Source: Malus domestica
Lineage: Eukaryota; Streptophyta; Magnoliopsida; Rosales; Rosaceae
Assembly (NCBI RefSeq): GCF_042453785.1
Contig: NC_091674.1
Coordinates: 27,073,001-27,137,000, forward strand
DNA: 64,000 nt
Direction: 5' to 3'
Positions 37,201-48,014 of the stretch are shown here, one piece after another. Within the stretch, counting starts at the first letter, position 1; each line of letters starts with the position of its first letter. A program made the position numbers and the translations under genes. Under the pieces are notes generated by a model that had not been told where the DNA came from, did not search any database, and saw nothing but the letters and a program-made list of their open reading frames with translations.

Positions 37201-37383
37201 ACTCAATCCTCTTGTTCTGATAAAATTATATATCGATTTTGCCTTATGCGCCATCTGAATGCCGGTTTTATTGATAATTCAGGTGAAGCAGTGACAGTTG
37301 AAGATGAAGTGGTGGTTATAAACAGCATTGTCCTGCCCCATAAGACTCTCAACGTCAGCGTTCAGGAAGAAATCATTCTTTGA
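34279..37383 (+). CDS. KJC1: GDP-mannose pyrophosphorylase-like protein, KONJAC type
   Basis: Homologue of Arabidopsis KONJAC1/2, nucleotidyltransferase-like proteins that raise the activity of the true GDP-mannose pyrophosphorylase VTC1 and so support glucomannan and glycan synthesis. Fifteen exons: 34279-34336, 34579-34676, 34757-34857, 34973-35051, 35212-35272, 35390-35436, 35533-35625, 35721-35811, 36033-36081, 36219-36335, 36426-36573, 36784-36876, 36956-37024, 37136-37178 and 37283-37383 (1248 nt, 415 residues, the length I recall for KJC1). The N-terminal transferase domain starts with [14 protein letters not shown], which has an insert relative to the catalytic GGxGTRLRPLT motif, then [16 protein letters not shown]. 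The C-terminal half is a hexapeptide-repeat left-handed helix (about residues 285-400: [20 protein letters not shown]). Intron 13 begins with GC (CCAG/gcacgt). Confidence 0.94.
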
Positions 37384-37589
37384 TTGCTGCTTTTCTGAGT
37401 CATTGCTGTTATTCAAATTTCTCTTTTGTAAATTAACATCTTGCTATTTGCTAATAAATAAATAAATATATATGTATAATAAAAAGAAGTATATTTTTTT
37501 TAGGTGGTTGTTGGATAAAGGAGGATGGGGAGGGGAAGGGCGGGCGTCAGGTAGTCAACAGACGGTACTCCTAGGTTCTGTCGAATCTT

Positions 37590-37697
37590 TATGATAATGA
37601 ATCCTCAACGAAATTGCGCTACACAGAACCGAGTGCAATGGTGTTCTAGGATTTATATAGCTGACCCCACTTAGTGGGAAAAAACTTTGTTGTTGTT
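37590..37697 (+). mobile_element. SINE 3' part, Au-like, with TTG tail
   Basis: Reads cgagtgcaatggtgttctag, atagctgaccccacttagtg and ggaaaaaactttgttgttgttgg. The cccacttagtggga block followed by a TTG-repeat tail is typical of Au-type plant SINEs. The head is truncated or too diverged to place. Confidence 0.6.
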
Positions 37698-38372
37698 GGA
37701 TAAGATGTTTTGCTTCTTCATAGATGATAGAGAGGACAACTCAAAACGGTCCACTCGAAACCCAAAGGTTTTCAATCATCGGGAGATAAAATGTGTTAAG
37801 AATTTCAAATTCTAGAAGAAAAACAGTGTTACTGCCAAACACGGAAGGAAAAATATTGATAGACGAGTCGAGATTTTTTCCGGATATCTGTGTTCGGAAC
37901 CGTAAGATCTAGAGATCCAGGCCGTTGAAGAGATAGAAAGAGAGATTCGGATCCTTGATTTGTGTGAGGTGGGCCAGTGGAATGGACTAACGAGAACCGC
38001 ATAATTTAAAATGAGTAGTCCGGATCTCCAGATACGTCAGCTTAGAGATCTCTCCAATCTTCGATGCAGTCGTCCAACAAGGATGCTCGCAGTGTTAAAG
38101 AGGAGAAAAAAAAATTACAGTATGCATAAAAATTGCAAGTTTTTAAGAGCCCTTCAGTTTCAGAGAATATATAAACTACAACTAGAGTGATCCCATCAAA
38201 GATAATGTATGCAGTATGGTGTGCCTTGTATTTCGCCAGCTGAATCTACGGACAAGCCAGCGGTTGCCGCTGAGGGAAAATCCCCACCCGGGATGGGGAA
38301 CATCGGACACATAACGCGCATATCCAACAAAATCATTCAACTGGGAAAGAACAAAAGAAAGATTCATAGCGT

Positions 38373-39027
38373 GTTTACTAACCCATAATCGGAATGAGAA
38401 TAAGGAATCCGATTTTGATTACAAATTATACATGTGTTTACTAAAATTGGAAGGAATCAAAAGTGCATGGAGCCCACACAAAAAATAGAATCCAATTCCA
38501 AGATTTGGCTTATTTGGATTCCCAACATATTGGATTCGGGAGTGCCCAAGCGATCGGAATGATAATTTTTTCCCTTTATGCCCTCACTTACTTTCATTAT
38601 TTTCAAGATTATCCTTAACCCTAGACTCACATTATGCATAACTCCATACATATGCCGAAGAGAAGAAACTACAACTTGATTGAGAAAATTTAGATATTAA
38701 AGTAAATACTTAAATTTAAAAAAAATAATAAACAAAATCATTTTAGTGTGTATGAAATAAAAAAGCTATTTAATTTTTTCTCACTATTATATATTGAATC
38801 AAATTTTATTAAAAAAATATAAAATATTTGATTTGGCACAAGGGCATTTTAGTAATCATACTGATTTATATTCTTATTCTGCTGAATTAGTAAACAGCTT
38901 TATGAAATTTTATTCCAATTCCAGATTGTTTTAATAAACAACTTCAACAATAATCTGATTCTAATTTTGGCTCATTTTATTTCCTCCTCAATCTAATTTC
39001 TCTCAATTTGATTACGGATTAGTAAAC
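38373..39027. mobile_element. Non-autonomous TIR transposon, about 655 bp
   Basis: The left end gtttactaacccataatcgg (then aatgag) is mirrored by the reverse complement of the right end, gtttactaatccgtaatc, then aaattgag. The interior is AT-rich with no transposase. A similar end, cactaatccggaatcggaat, occurs at 63628-63650 near the window edge. No clear target duplication was found. Confidence 0.65.
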
Positions 39028-41090
39028 TCGTCCTCGGGAATGTCTGCAGCGGACCAGGGAGTTCTCGGATTGGTGTACGAATGTTCTACCAAGGCGTAAC
39101 TATGTGGAGAATGTCTATCTGTGGATGTGTGGGCACGCGAAATTCCTCATTACAAAATAACATGAAACACGATGTTAATTAGGAGATCCGGAACCAGAGA
39201 TCAGAAGAGAAGATATGTGGAGTTTTTTTCTGAGTTTATGCATTTGTTCATCAAATATTTTGTATGACTTGCATATATAGTTGCAAGTTTTACTGTAATT
39301 TACACAAAATATATGCACATCTCTAACTAGCCACCGATTCAAACGGAAACAAATAAAAAAATTCTGTGAGAATGTCGAAAATAATCCTTCTCTGCCGGGT
39401 TAACGAGAGTTGAATTGAAGTGATTTCCTTGAGTCAATTGGCGCATGTCAAAACAGAGAAGCATCAAGAAATTTGGATTGGATTGGAAAAATCCTCTCCA
39501 CCAAAGGCACAAGGATTTTTCCAGACTCCATGTCAAATTTGTGGAAAATTTGGACATCTAGCTGTTACTTGCTGGTTTCGAAATACTGAGAACTCTATTC
39601 CAGAAGGCTGTCAAATCTGTGGAAAAAGGAATCACAGTGCTCCTTTCTATCATTTTCGAAATGCCAACCTACAAACTCAGCAAGTGTCAACTATGCATGT
39701 TGCTGCTCCATCCTTTGTTCCCAATGCTCCTCCTCAACAGATTTGGCTCACAGATTTTGAGGCTACATCTCACATGACTGCTAACCTTAATCAGTTGCCA
39801 TTGGCCTCTCCATTTCCTTCCAATGAGACAATTCAAAATGCGGGTGGTGGTGCAGGTTTATCAATCTCCCACATTGGTTCATCAATTCTACATACACCTT
39901 TCAAACCACTGCATCTTAATTCAGTTCTATATGTGCCTAAACTAACTCAGAATTTGTTATCCATGCATAAATTGTGTCTGGATAATAATTGCTGGTTAAT
40001 ATATGATGCTTTCTGTTTTTGGATCCAGGACAAAGCCACAGGGAGGACACTCTTCAAGGGACATTGCAGTAATGGATTATACCCTATTCCCTACCAGTTT
40101 CATATCATTCTTCTTTACCAAGAGTGCAAGTTGCTTTCCTTGGACAATTTGTAACTTCGAATCTATGGCATAGTAGATTAGGCCATCCATCCATCCAATT
40201 ATATAGTATCTGCAATTTTAAGAAAATGCAATGTATCTAATATACCTGATCATAAGTCTAAGATGTGTCACTCTTGTCTAGAAGGGAAATTTTGTAAATT
40301 ACCATTTGTTGACTATGTCTCCAAGTCCATGCATCCTTTTGATATTGTTCATAGTGATGTATGGGTTCCTTCCCCTTGTAATTTTGTGGAGGGTTTTAGA
40401 TACTATGTGACATTCATTGATGAATGCACTAGACATTGTTGGCTCTTTCCTCTCATCAATAAAAGTGATGTTTGTTCCACTTTCATTGCCTTTTACAATT
40501 TTGTCTTAAATCACTCTGATGTTTCTGTTAAAACCTTACAAAGTGATGGGGAAGGTGAATATATTAGCAAGTCTTTTCAACAATTTCTTGTGACCAAGGG
40601 TATTAAACATCAACTTTCATGTCCATACACCCCTGAACAAAATGGCCTAGCTGAAAGGAAGCATAGGCATATTGTTGAAACAGCTATAACCCTTTTGCAA
40701 ACTGCCTCATTGCCTCCAAAATTCTGGTCCTTTGCCTGCCAAGTTGCTGTCTACCTTATTAACAGAATGCCAACACCTGTTTTACACAACAAATCTCCAT
40801 TTGAGTTGTTGTTTAAAGATGTACAAGCTATCAATCATCTTCGGATATTTGGTTGTTCTTGTTTCCCACTGTTAAAACCTTACAATAACACCAAGTTGCA
40901 ACCTAAAACAACAAAATGTGTCTTTTTAGTCTATGCTTCTAGATACAAAGGCTACCTATGCTATGAAATGAGTCAACAAAAGATGTATATATCTAGGCAT
41001 TTTTTATGAGAGTGAATTTCCTTATGCCATGTTGTCTTCCAAAACCCCAAATTCCTCATCTTCTACTCCTATTTTGTCATCCTCTATTTC

Positions 41091-41765
41091 TAGGGCTGGA
41101 AAAAAATTCCAAAAATCCCAAACCAAACCGAAAAATTCCCGAAACCAAACCGAAAAAATCCCAAACCGAAATTCCCGAAAATTTCGGTACCCAATACCGA
41201 ACCGATCCGGAAATTTCGGTACGGGAATCGGTCTCAAGTTTTTGGGATTTTGGTATTCCCAAACCGAACCGAAAAAATATATATATATATTATTTAATTT
41301 TTAAATATATATTTAGATCGATAGAGTCCATAGAAAATGAAGGCTTCAATAGTTGCACATATTTCTGTATGAATGATTTAAATCGACAGAGTCTTGCAAT
41401 TGTAGCATCTACATTTGAATCCAAATTGGCAGAGTCTTGCAATTGTAGTATCTACATTTAAATTGACATAGTCTTGCAATTGACACATATTGCAACGAGC
41501 TTCTTAGCAGATTGCAACCCAAAAGTGTTAAAAGATTCAATTTTAGCCCAAAAACATAATATTTTAGTCCAAAAGCCCAAAAACCCAAAATTATTTTGGG
41601 ATTCCCGATTTGTCCCGAAATCCCGAAACTATTTCGGGATTCCCGAAAATTGGGATTCCCGAAAATTTGGTTTGGGATCGGTATTGAAATTGGGATTCCC
41701 GAAATTTTTGGTTTGGGAATCAGGACAAGGGTTTCGGTATGGGATCCCATACCGAACCACCCCTA
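41091..41765. mobile_element. hAT-like non-autonomous element nested in the copia element
   Basis: 675-bp insertion with ends TAGGGCTGG and CCACCCCTA and a perfect 8-bp target duplication TCTATTTC (41083-41090 and 41766-41773). Eight-base duplications and TAGGG-type ends indicate the hAT superfamily. The interior has many copies of the palindromic block ttcgggattcccgaa and related cccaaaccgaa words, typical of subterminal transposase-binding repeats. No transposase is present. Confidence 0.88.
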
Positions 41766-43657
41766 TCTATTTCAATGCTTTATGTCACACATGATAATCA
41801 GGTTGTCTCCATCTCATCTGCCTCTACCTTACCTACACTTGAGTCTCTTCCTAACCCACCATACCCTGAATCCATTACTGCAACATCAACACAGTCTATT
41901 CTACCTTATTCCCCTGTGGCTGCAGAATTGTCCTCTGGATCTAATCATCATGATCACACTGAGTTTTCTTCCGAGTTCCAACCTGAGAGTTTGCAAGTGG
42001 TTCCTTCTCTCCAACCTATGAATACACATGCAGACAAGATCCAAAAATGGCATCTTCAAGCCTAAAGTTTTTCTCTCAACCATTGGAGAGGACAATCCAC
42101 TTGATTTAACTCAGGTGGAACCATCAACATACAAGTCCGCTCTTAAATCTTCAGTATGGAGTGCAGCAATGCAAGAAGAGCTCTTAGCTTTGCATTCTCA
42201 AGGAACTTGGTCCTTAGTTCCTCTTCCTGCAAACAAGAATTTGGTAGGGTGTAAGTGGGTCTTCAAGATTAAAAGAGGTGTAGATGGGAACATTTCTAGA
42301 GATAAGGCAAGACTTGTTGCCAAAGGTTTCAATCAAGAAGAAGGTATTGACTATGGAGAGACTTTTAGTCCAGTTGTTAAACCTACAAATGTGAGGTTAG
42401 TTTTGGCTTTAGCTGCACAGTTTGGTTGGTCTTTAAGGCAACTTGATGTGAAGAATGCATTTCTTCATGGCATTTTACAAGAAGAGGTTTATATGTCTCA
42501 ACCTCCAGGTTTTGTTAACTCTTAACAGCCCTCTCATGTTTGTAAGTTACATAAATCCCTATATGGCCTGAAACAAGCCACAAAGGCTTGGAATGAGAGG
42601 TGTACCAATTTTTTGCCTTCTCTGGGTTTTCTTACAACATATTCAGACTCCTCTTTATTTGTGAAACATGTTGGCAATTCTGTGGTCATTCTCTTGCTCT
42701 ATGTGGATGATATAATCATCACAGGCAGTGCTATTGCAGCTATTACTGATGTTATACAGGCTTTAGCTCAAGAATTTGATATTAAAGATTTGGGACCACT
42801 CCATTACTTCTTAGGGATCCAAATTACTCATCATTCTACTAGATTATTTCTTTCAAAGTCAGTATGTTACAGATTTGCTTCACAAGACTGATATGGCTCT
42901 CTCAAAACCGTGTAATACCCCTTGTCTGCCTTATACCAGGTTACTTAAAGATGATGGAAAACCCTTTCATGATCCAGCATTGTATCGAAGTGTGGTGGGT
43001 GCTTTGCAATATCTTACATTTACAAGACCCGACATTGCTTTCTCTGTGCATCAAGTGTGTCAGTTTATGCATTGTCCCATGGAATCTCATTTTCTAGCTA
43101 TGAAGAGAATCCTCCAATATCTGAAAGGCACAATGGATTATGGTGTTCAACTAAGCAAAGGGGATTTATGTTTAACGGCATTCAATGATGCTGACTGGGC
43201 TGGGGATCCAAATGACAGACGGTCTACTACAGGTTTGGTGGTTTATTTAGGGTCTAGTCCCATCTCTTGGTTATCCAAGAAACAAAATACCGTTTCTAAG
43301 TCCTCAACTGAAGCTGAGTACCGAGCACTTTCATCCACAGCTGCAGAGATTGACTAGATCACTCAACTTCTGAAGTTTATTCAGATTGATATCTCATGTC
43401 CAGTCACTCTTTTCTATGATAATCTTTCTGCTATAGCCTTGGCTTATAATCCAGTTATGCACCAAAGGACAAAGCACATTGAGGTTGATATTCATTTTGT
43501 TCGAGAAAGGGTTGCCAAAAAGTTACTTCAACTTCAGTTTGTGTCTTCCAATGAACAATTTGCCGACATTCTTACCAAGGGATTGTCTACTCCGTTATTT
43601 CGAACACATTGTTACAATCTCAGGTTGAGCAAATCTCCTCCTGTGATTGACGAGGGA

Positions 43658-43929
43658 TGATAACAATAGACAAAGCAATCTTAACAGCTTGTAATCGTGT
43701 GGTTGTAATAGTGACAAGTGTAGTTAGTCATCCTGTAATCTTTGTAATAGCTTAGAAAGTAAGCAATCTAGTTAGATATGTACTCTACATAACCATCATT
43801 GTAAGATATGAAAAAATAGTCAAGAAATAAACATATCTTCTCTATCTAAAATTCTCTTTCTCTCTCTTCGAATACCTATTTCTTCTTCTGCAAGAATACA
43901 TCTTCTCCGTATCTGTTGGTATCTTTACA
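43658..43929 (+). repeat. 3' LTR of the copia element
   Basis: Starts TGATAACAATAGACAAAGC right after the purine-rich cgaggga and ends TTTACA. The end is set by the abrupt switch to DEL exon sequence at 43930. It contains a T-rich 3' half with tctctttctctctc. Confidence 0.7.
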
Positions 43930-46475
43930 CGGAGTACCATGTCTTCCATGCTTCCATATAATGAGAAAACAGGTCCTTCAAAGCTTCAACATGAAGCAAG
44001 ACACATGATTTAGTAAATTTTCATCCGATAGTAATGGCGACAGTAATAATCATGTAAAGCGTGCTTGATTTTGATTTCGATTTCTGCTATAAGACGTTTT
44101 CCTATTGCTAGTATGATTGTCCTCTTGGCTTTGTTTCAACACGGGGTTTGGATATCCAGTTCTGTTCTTCCCACACCTAGTCAGTCTCCGGTCATGTTTC
44201 TTTCTCTATCCACCTCCCTTCTCGTTCTCCCACTATTGTCAGCTGGTCCTACAGACAAGTTCACCAAGGCTGATGATAGTCATGGATCATTAAAAAAAAA
44301 GTGTCCATCAATCATCTGTGGGTATAAAAACTAATGAAGTTTCTTATCCCTTAGTTGGCTTCCTGATGTGAATTCAAACCTATAGAAATGGATCGCTAAT
44401 GCTAATGGTAAATGATAAGAGCAGCTATATTTACTGTTCAAAATCAATTTCTTTCAATCTAATGCATGATGAATCATAAGATGATACCTTGGTTTTGATA
44501 CTGAGGACGATAAGTAGACGTCAATTTCTCCCAGTCATGAACGTTCCTCGTGTTGCCAGTCCCAGCTCTGGCAATAGTGACAGGAGCAAAAGGACCAAAC
44601 TGATAGCTCTTTGAACCATCTTTTGAGTCTTCCAAATTGCTCCTATCAGCCTCACCTACTAGGCCCTTCTGTTTTTGCCCATCCAACTTCCCACCAATAA
44701 AAGAGTCTACCTTTCCCCTCTTAGAACTGACGTTCGTTATATCTGTGCCAAAAGCTCTCTTCTTAGTCTCCTGAGGAACCTCCTCTTTTCCTCTTAATCC
44801 CAACCACTTAAATGCAGGCTTCCTCGTATCTGATGTGTGGGTCTGCACATTTTTGCATAAGAAGAAAAACATTTATCTTGACTAAATAACGTGTATATGA
44901 TTCTAAATTCGGAAGTTTCATTTCTTTCTTCTATTGAGGATTCAAATTAGTGTTTTTACCTTCTCAATGAGGTTCATGGATGACAAAACATTCGCAATAT
45001 CATAAATCCGCCTTACCTTTGCTGCTTCATCAAGTTTCGAACAAAAGTTAGTCAAGAGTTTCTGCTCCATTATAACATATGATCAGGAATAAAGAAAACC
45101 AAGTACAAATTTACTACTTCTCATCACTGATGCTTTGTGTGCATCTCCAAGCAGTGATTTGGCAGCTTCATCAAGGGAAATCGTTTCAACCTACAAGTTC
45201 ACGCAGTAAAATCAATAATGGCCCAAAATTACGCAAAACCCAAATCACAGTTCTATAAAATAAGCAAGTTGTTATCCATTATTTCACTCACAGTTGAGCA
45301 CACAAAGAGCTTCACAAAATTCTGCGTAAGAAGCGCCAGCGACTTTTCCCTTCTATTATCTGCTTAACAGCAAATAAAAAGTAAGAGTCTTTAGGATATC
45401 ACCAAACTTACCATTCATAGTAATTGAATATCCCCCCTATAACTTAGCCCAAAGCACCGAACAAGATTGAAAACACCGAAAACAAGGCTTACCTGATTTT
45501 GGGTTCATAGGTTTAACATTGAGAGTAGGGTTGGAGTTTTCATTCTGCTGACTCCCACATCTTTCTGCATCATCCTCGTCGTCTGAAATTTGATAACCCT
45601 GCGAGAAAAAAAGAAAATTTTAGAATTTTGAATTCAAAAACCTTGTTTTGAAGAGATGAACAGCTCAATATTGAAAACACCCCAAAGACTTACCTTTGGA
45701 TCTTCGTTGCCGTCAAAGTTACAAATATTCTCTCTCAGGCCCTCTTCCTATTACACAATAAAATCACCAAATCAGTACTAAATTCAAACAGATTCAAGAA
45801 ACGAACACCAAAATTAAAGAGAACATTGGATCAATCTGAATCTTAATGATGAATTGTGAGAGATAAATACCCTTAGCTCTTGCAGGGCATTAGGGATCGC
45901 CTTAAATCCTTTCCAAGAATACTGGTTCTTCGCCTTTCGAGCAAGAACCTGGAAATTAAAATCAACCTAATGAATAAATTGATATTAAAAAAGCCGAAAC
46001 AAATTGAAACAAAAGTACCAAGAAAGGAAAGAGAGAAACTGACCCCAACGCTCTCCAGGACGTTGACAATATCGTAGATCCTCCGCCTCTCAACACCTGC
46101 AAGTCGAGAAACCATTAGATCCGATGAATCGAATACAATGAGGTGCGAAGGGATCGCAGATTGGGGAAAGATGGAGACCAAGTCGTGAAGCGGCGTCGTC
46201 AAGGCCGATTGAAGTCACGCCGTCGCGGTTGTAGAGGACGAGGAAACTACACGATTTGAAAGAAAGGAAGAATTAGAGAGAGAGAAAATCAAAGAATCAA
46301 GAAAATTGCAGACAGAGAGAGAGGGAGAGGAGAGTGAGGGGAGAAAGTACTTGGAGCACAAGAGGCCTAGAGACTTCTGCTTTCTGCTGTAGCCGTGGTT
46401 TCTGGCGGAAGGCCCTGTTGAAGCTGGGTCCGGTTGTTGCTCTGTGGCTGGAGGTGGGGATGGAGGAGCAGTCAT
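43925..46475 (-). CDS. E2FE: Atypical E2F (DEL/E2F-like) repressor, C-terminus cut by an LTR
   Basis: DP-E2F-like protein. It binds E2F sites alone through two DNA-binding domains and represses cell-cycle and endocycle genes. Eleven exons on the minus strand: 46351-46475, 46179-46246, 46044-46096, 45871-45948, 45694-45747, 45493-45598, 45292-45359, 45118-45190, 44960-45021, 44488-44842 and 43925-43983 (1101 nt, 366 residues). Domain 1 spans about residues 30-100 (KQKSLGLLCSNF, GVERRRIYDIVNVLESVGVL). Domain 2 spans about 165-245 (REKSLALLTQNFVKLF, KVRRIYDIANVLSSMNLIEK, KPAFKWLG). The last exon reads ALKDLFSHYMEAWKTWYS and then enters the copia LTR at 43929, where the frame ends as V-stop. Relatives continue past WYSE, so a short C-terminal tail is replaced. 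Both DNA-binding domains are intact, so a working protein is still possible. Confidence 0.9.
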
Positions 46476-48014
46476 GGTTGAGAGAGAAAATGGAGGGAAG
46501 CGAAGGTGCTGAGAGAGATAGAGGACCGTTAAAAAAGAAGGGGGAAAGGGGGGTTGAGGAGTAAAAGGCGGGGGGTTTACAAATTTCAAATCTTTGCGAG
46601 CGTTTGTTTGGGTTTTGGATGGGAAGGGCGGCTGCGCAAGTGAGCGCCGACGTGGTGGAGCGTAGCAGTCTGCGAAAGAAATAGTATGAGGGTAGAGGGC
46701 GGGGAGAGATGGCGAATTTTTTCAAATGTTTGATGAATAAGCGCGAAATCTTAGGGTTTAGGGCTTTTTGTCTTTTCGTAGATGGGGCCAAATTTACGGC
46801 CTTTTGCAAATCCAGATGCTTGTCGGATTTTTTTTTTTTTTTCAGGATTCTTGCGATTCGTGAATCATATTCATTCATCGAACATTTATTTTTGTTTAAA
46901 ATTAAATACAAATAGTACCTGATAAAAACTGATCGCACTACGTACGATGAACGAACACGATTTATGAATTCTTATGATACTCACCAAAAAATTCCGTAGA
47001 GGATTATGTTGGGGCTTTTGCCTCCATTTTTTTTTGTCATCACGATATTTGGGCTGGTGTTGCTAATTTGCCGAGCTTGCCCAATTTCCCCCCATGTAAA
47101 ACATTAAAATTGCTCTTTTGGGAAATACGAAATTTTCCTTTTAGCACGTTGAATGAAATTTATTTTAGAGTGTTTTTTGAAAAGAACGAATAAAAAAAAT
47201 TCTTTACCCTAAATGCAAGAGGAGATTCGATCTTAGGGCTTCATTCAACAACGGAAAAAGTGGTTTTGAAATAAACTCGTTGTCTACTTATATCTCACAG
47301 TAGTTTTATACCAAAACGCAACAAGCAACTTGAGGAAACCAGCTCTAGTGTAAACTTACTTGACACAAACTTCTGGAAATCTGAATTGAACTTATTGATT
47401 CACAAAGTCGAGAAACCAGCTTCTTCGAAGCTGCAGCGATACAATTTGAGCAGAATGGCAAGGAAAATACAATGGTTTCAACTTGACTAACGTATGGAAC
47501 TACAAATTTGACAACAGAAGATATGTGCTGAAGTTTACAAGATTTCTTCACTTTATACAGTTTACACGATCACAAGCTAGAACGAAGCAATTGAAGCTTG
47601 AAACTCGTGAAACCACTGACAATCATGGCCTTTATTTCTCGTTCTTCTTTTCTTGGTAAGCGAATGATTGCCATGTTCACAGTCTGTTGTTCTTATTTAA
47701 GTTTCTCTCGCCGTGATATTTCATTTCAACCAAAATGCTGAGATGGTCCTTATTGAGCCAGTCCTGTTTTTTTACTGCTCGCTGTGACAGCCTCAAGTCG
47801 GGTGCCAAAAAAAATCTCTCTTTCGATCATAGTGCACCAGAATGCCCACCTGATCCTCCAAACAGTAGATCTTCAACACATGGCGATAAGAGAACATCAA
47901 GTGTTGAAACTTCAACAGGAACAGAAACCCCTTTGGAGCAGTAGTAGCTGGGGTTAAGATTTGAATGTAGTCAAATCTACATGGTTCATGAGCCAATCTG
48001 AATTCCAACATGAT
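46476..48014. other. DEL promoter side and OTP43 3' flank
   Basis: Apart from the MITE at 46844-47004, this stretch holds DEL 5' sequence with GA-rich tracts and, from about 47300, unique-looking DNA that probably includes the OTP43 3' UTR. No further gene was recognised. Confidence 0.55.
46844..47004. mobile_element. GGATCCTC-type MITE, copy 3 of 3
   Basis: Starts aggattcttgcgattcgtg and ends tcaccaaaaaattccgtaga, followed by ggat. It shares aaattaaatacaaatagtac, ctgataaaaactgatcgcac and gtacgatgaacgaac with the copies at 19050 and 21655. It lies about 370 bp upstream of the DEL start codon. Confidence 0.65.

Larger units (their letters stand above)
39420..43929 (+). mobile_element. Ty1/copia LTR retrotransposon, broken, 5' end missing
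   Basis: Recognised parts in order: gag zinc knuckle (CQICGKFGHLAVTC, about 39.5 kb), protease and pre-integrase region (about 39.7-40.3 kb), integrase core with HSDVWVPSP and SDGEGEYIS (about 40.3-40.9 kb), reverse transcriptase with CKWVFKIKR and YVDDIIITGS (about 42.1-42.9 kb), RNase H with STEAEYRALS (about 43.1-43.6 kb), and a 3' LTR at 43658-43929 (TGATAACAAT...TTTACA). The domain order integrase before reverse transcriptase marks copia. No 5' LTR was recognised. The element has about five breaks besides a nested hAT-like insertion at 41091-41765, so it is a dead fossil of moderate age. Its LTR ends within the last exon of the DEL gene. Confidence 0.9.

Noticed and set aside
38182-38367. 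Minus-strand frame with SGNRWLVRRFSWRNTR
   Set aside because: Looks protein-like but is 61 residues long, matches no family I know, and has no splice or promoter context. Left out of the annotation.
41409-41794. Overlapping frames rich in Pro, Lys and Ile on both strands
   Set aside because: They come from the palindromic interior of the nested hAT-like element.
44065-44334. Open frame of 89 residues with a hydrophobic start, plus strand
   Set aside because: It lies inside the last intron of the DEL gene on the opposite strand, has no family motif and no gene signals.
46297-46938. 213-residue minus-strand frame over DEL exon 1
   Set aside because: It overlaps DEL exon 1 in another frame, is low-complexity Ser/Leu-rich and has no family match.
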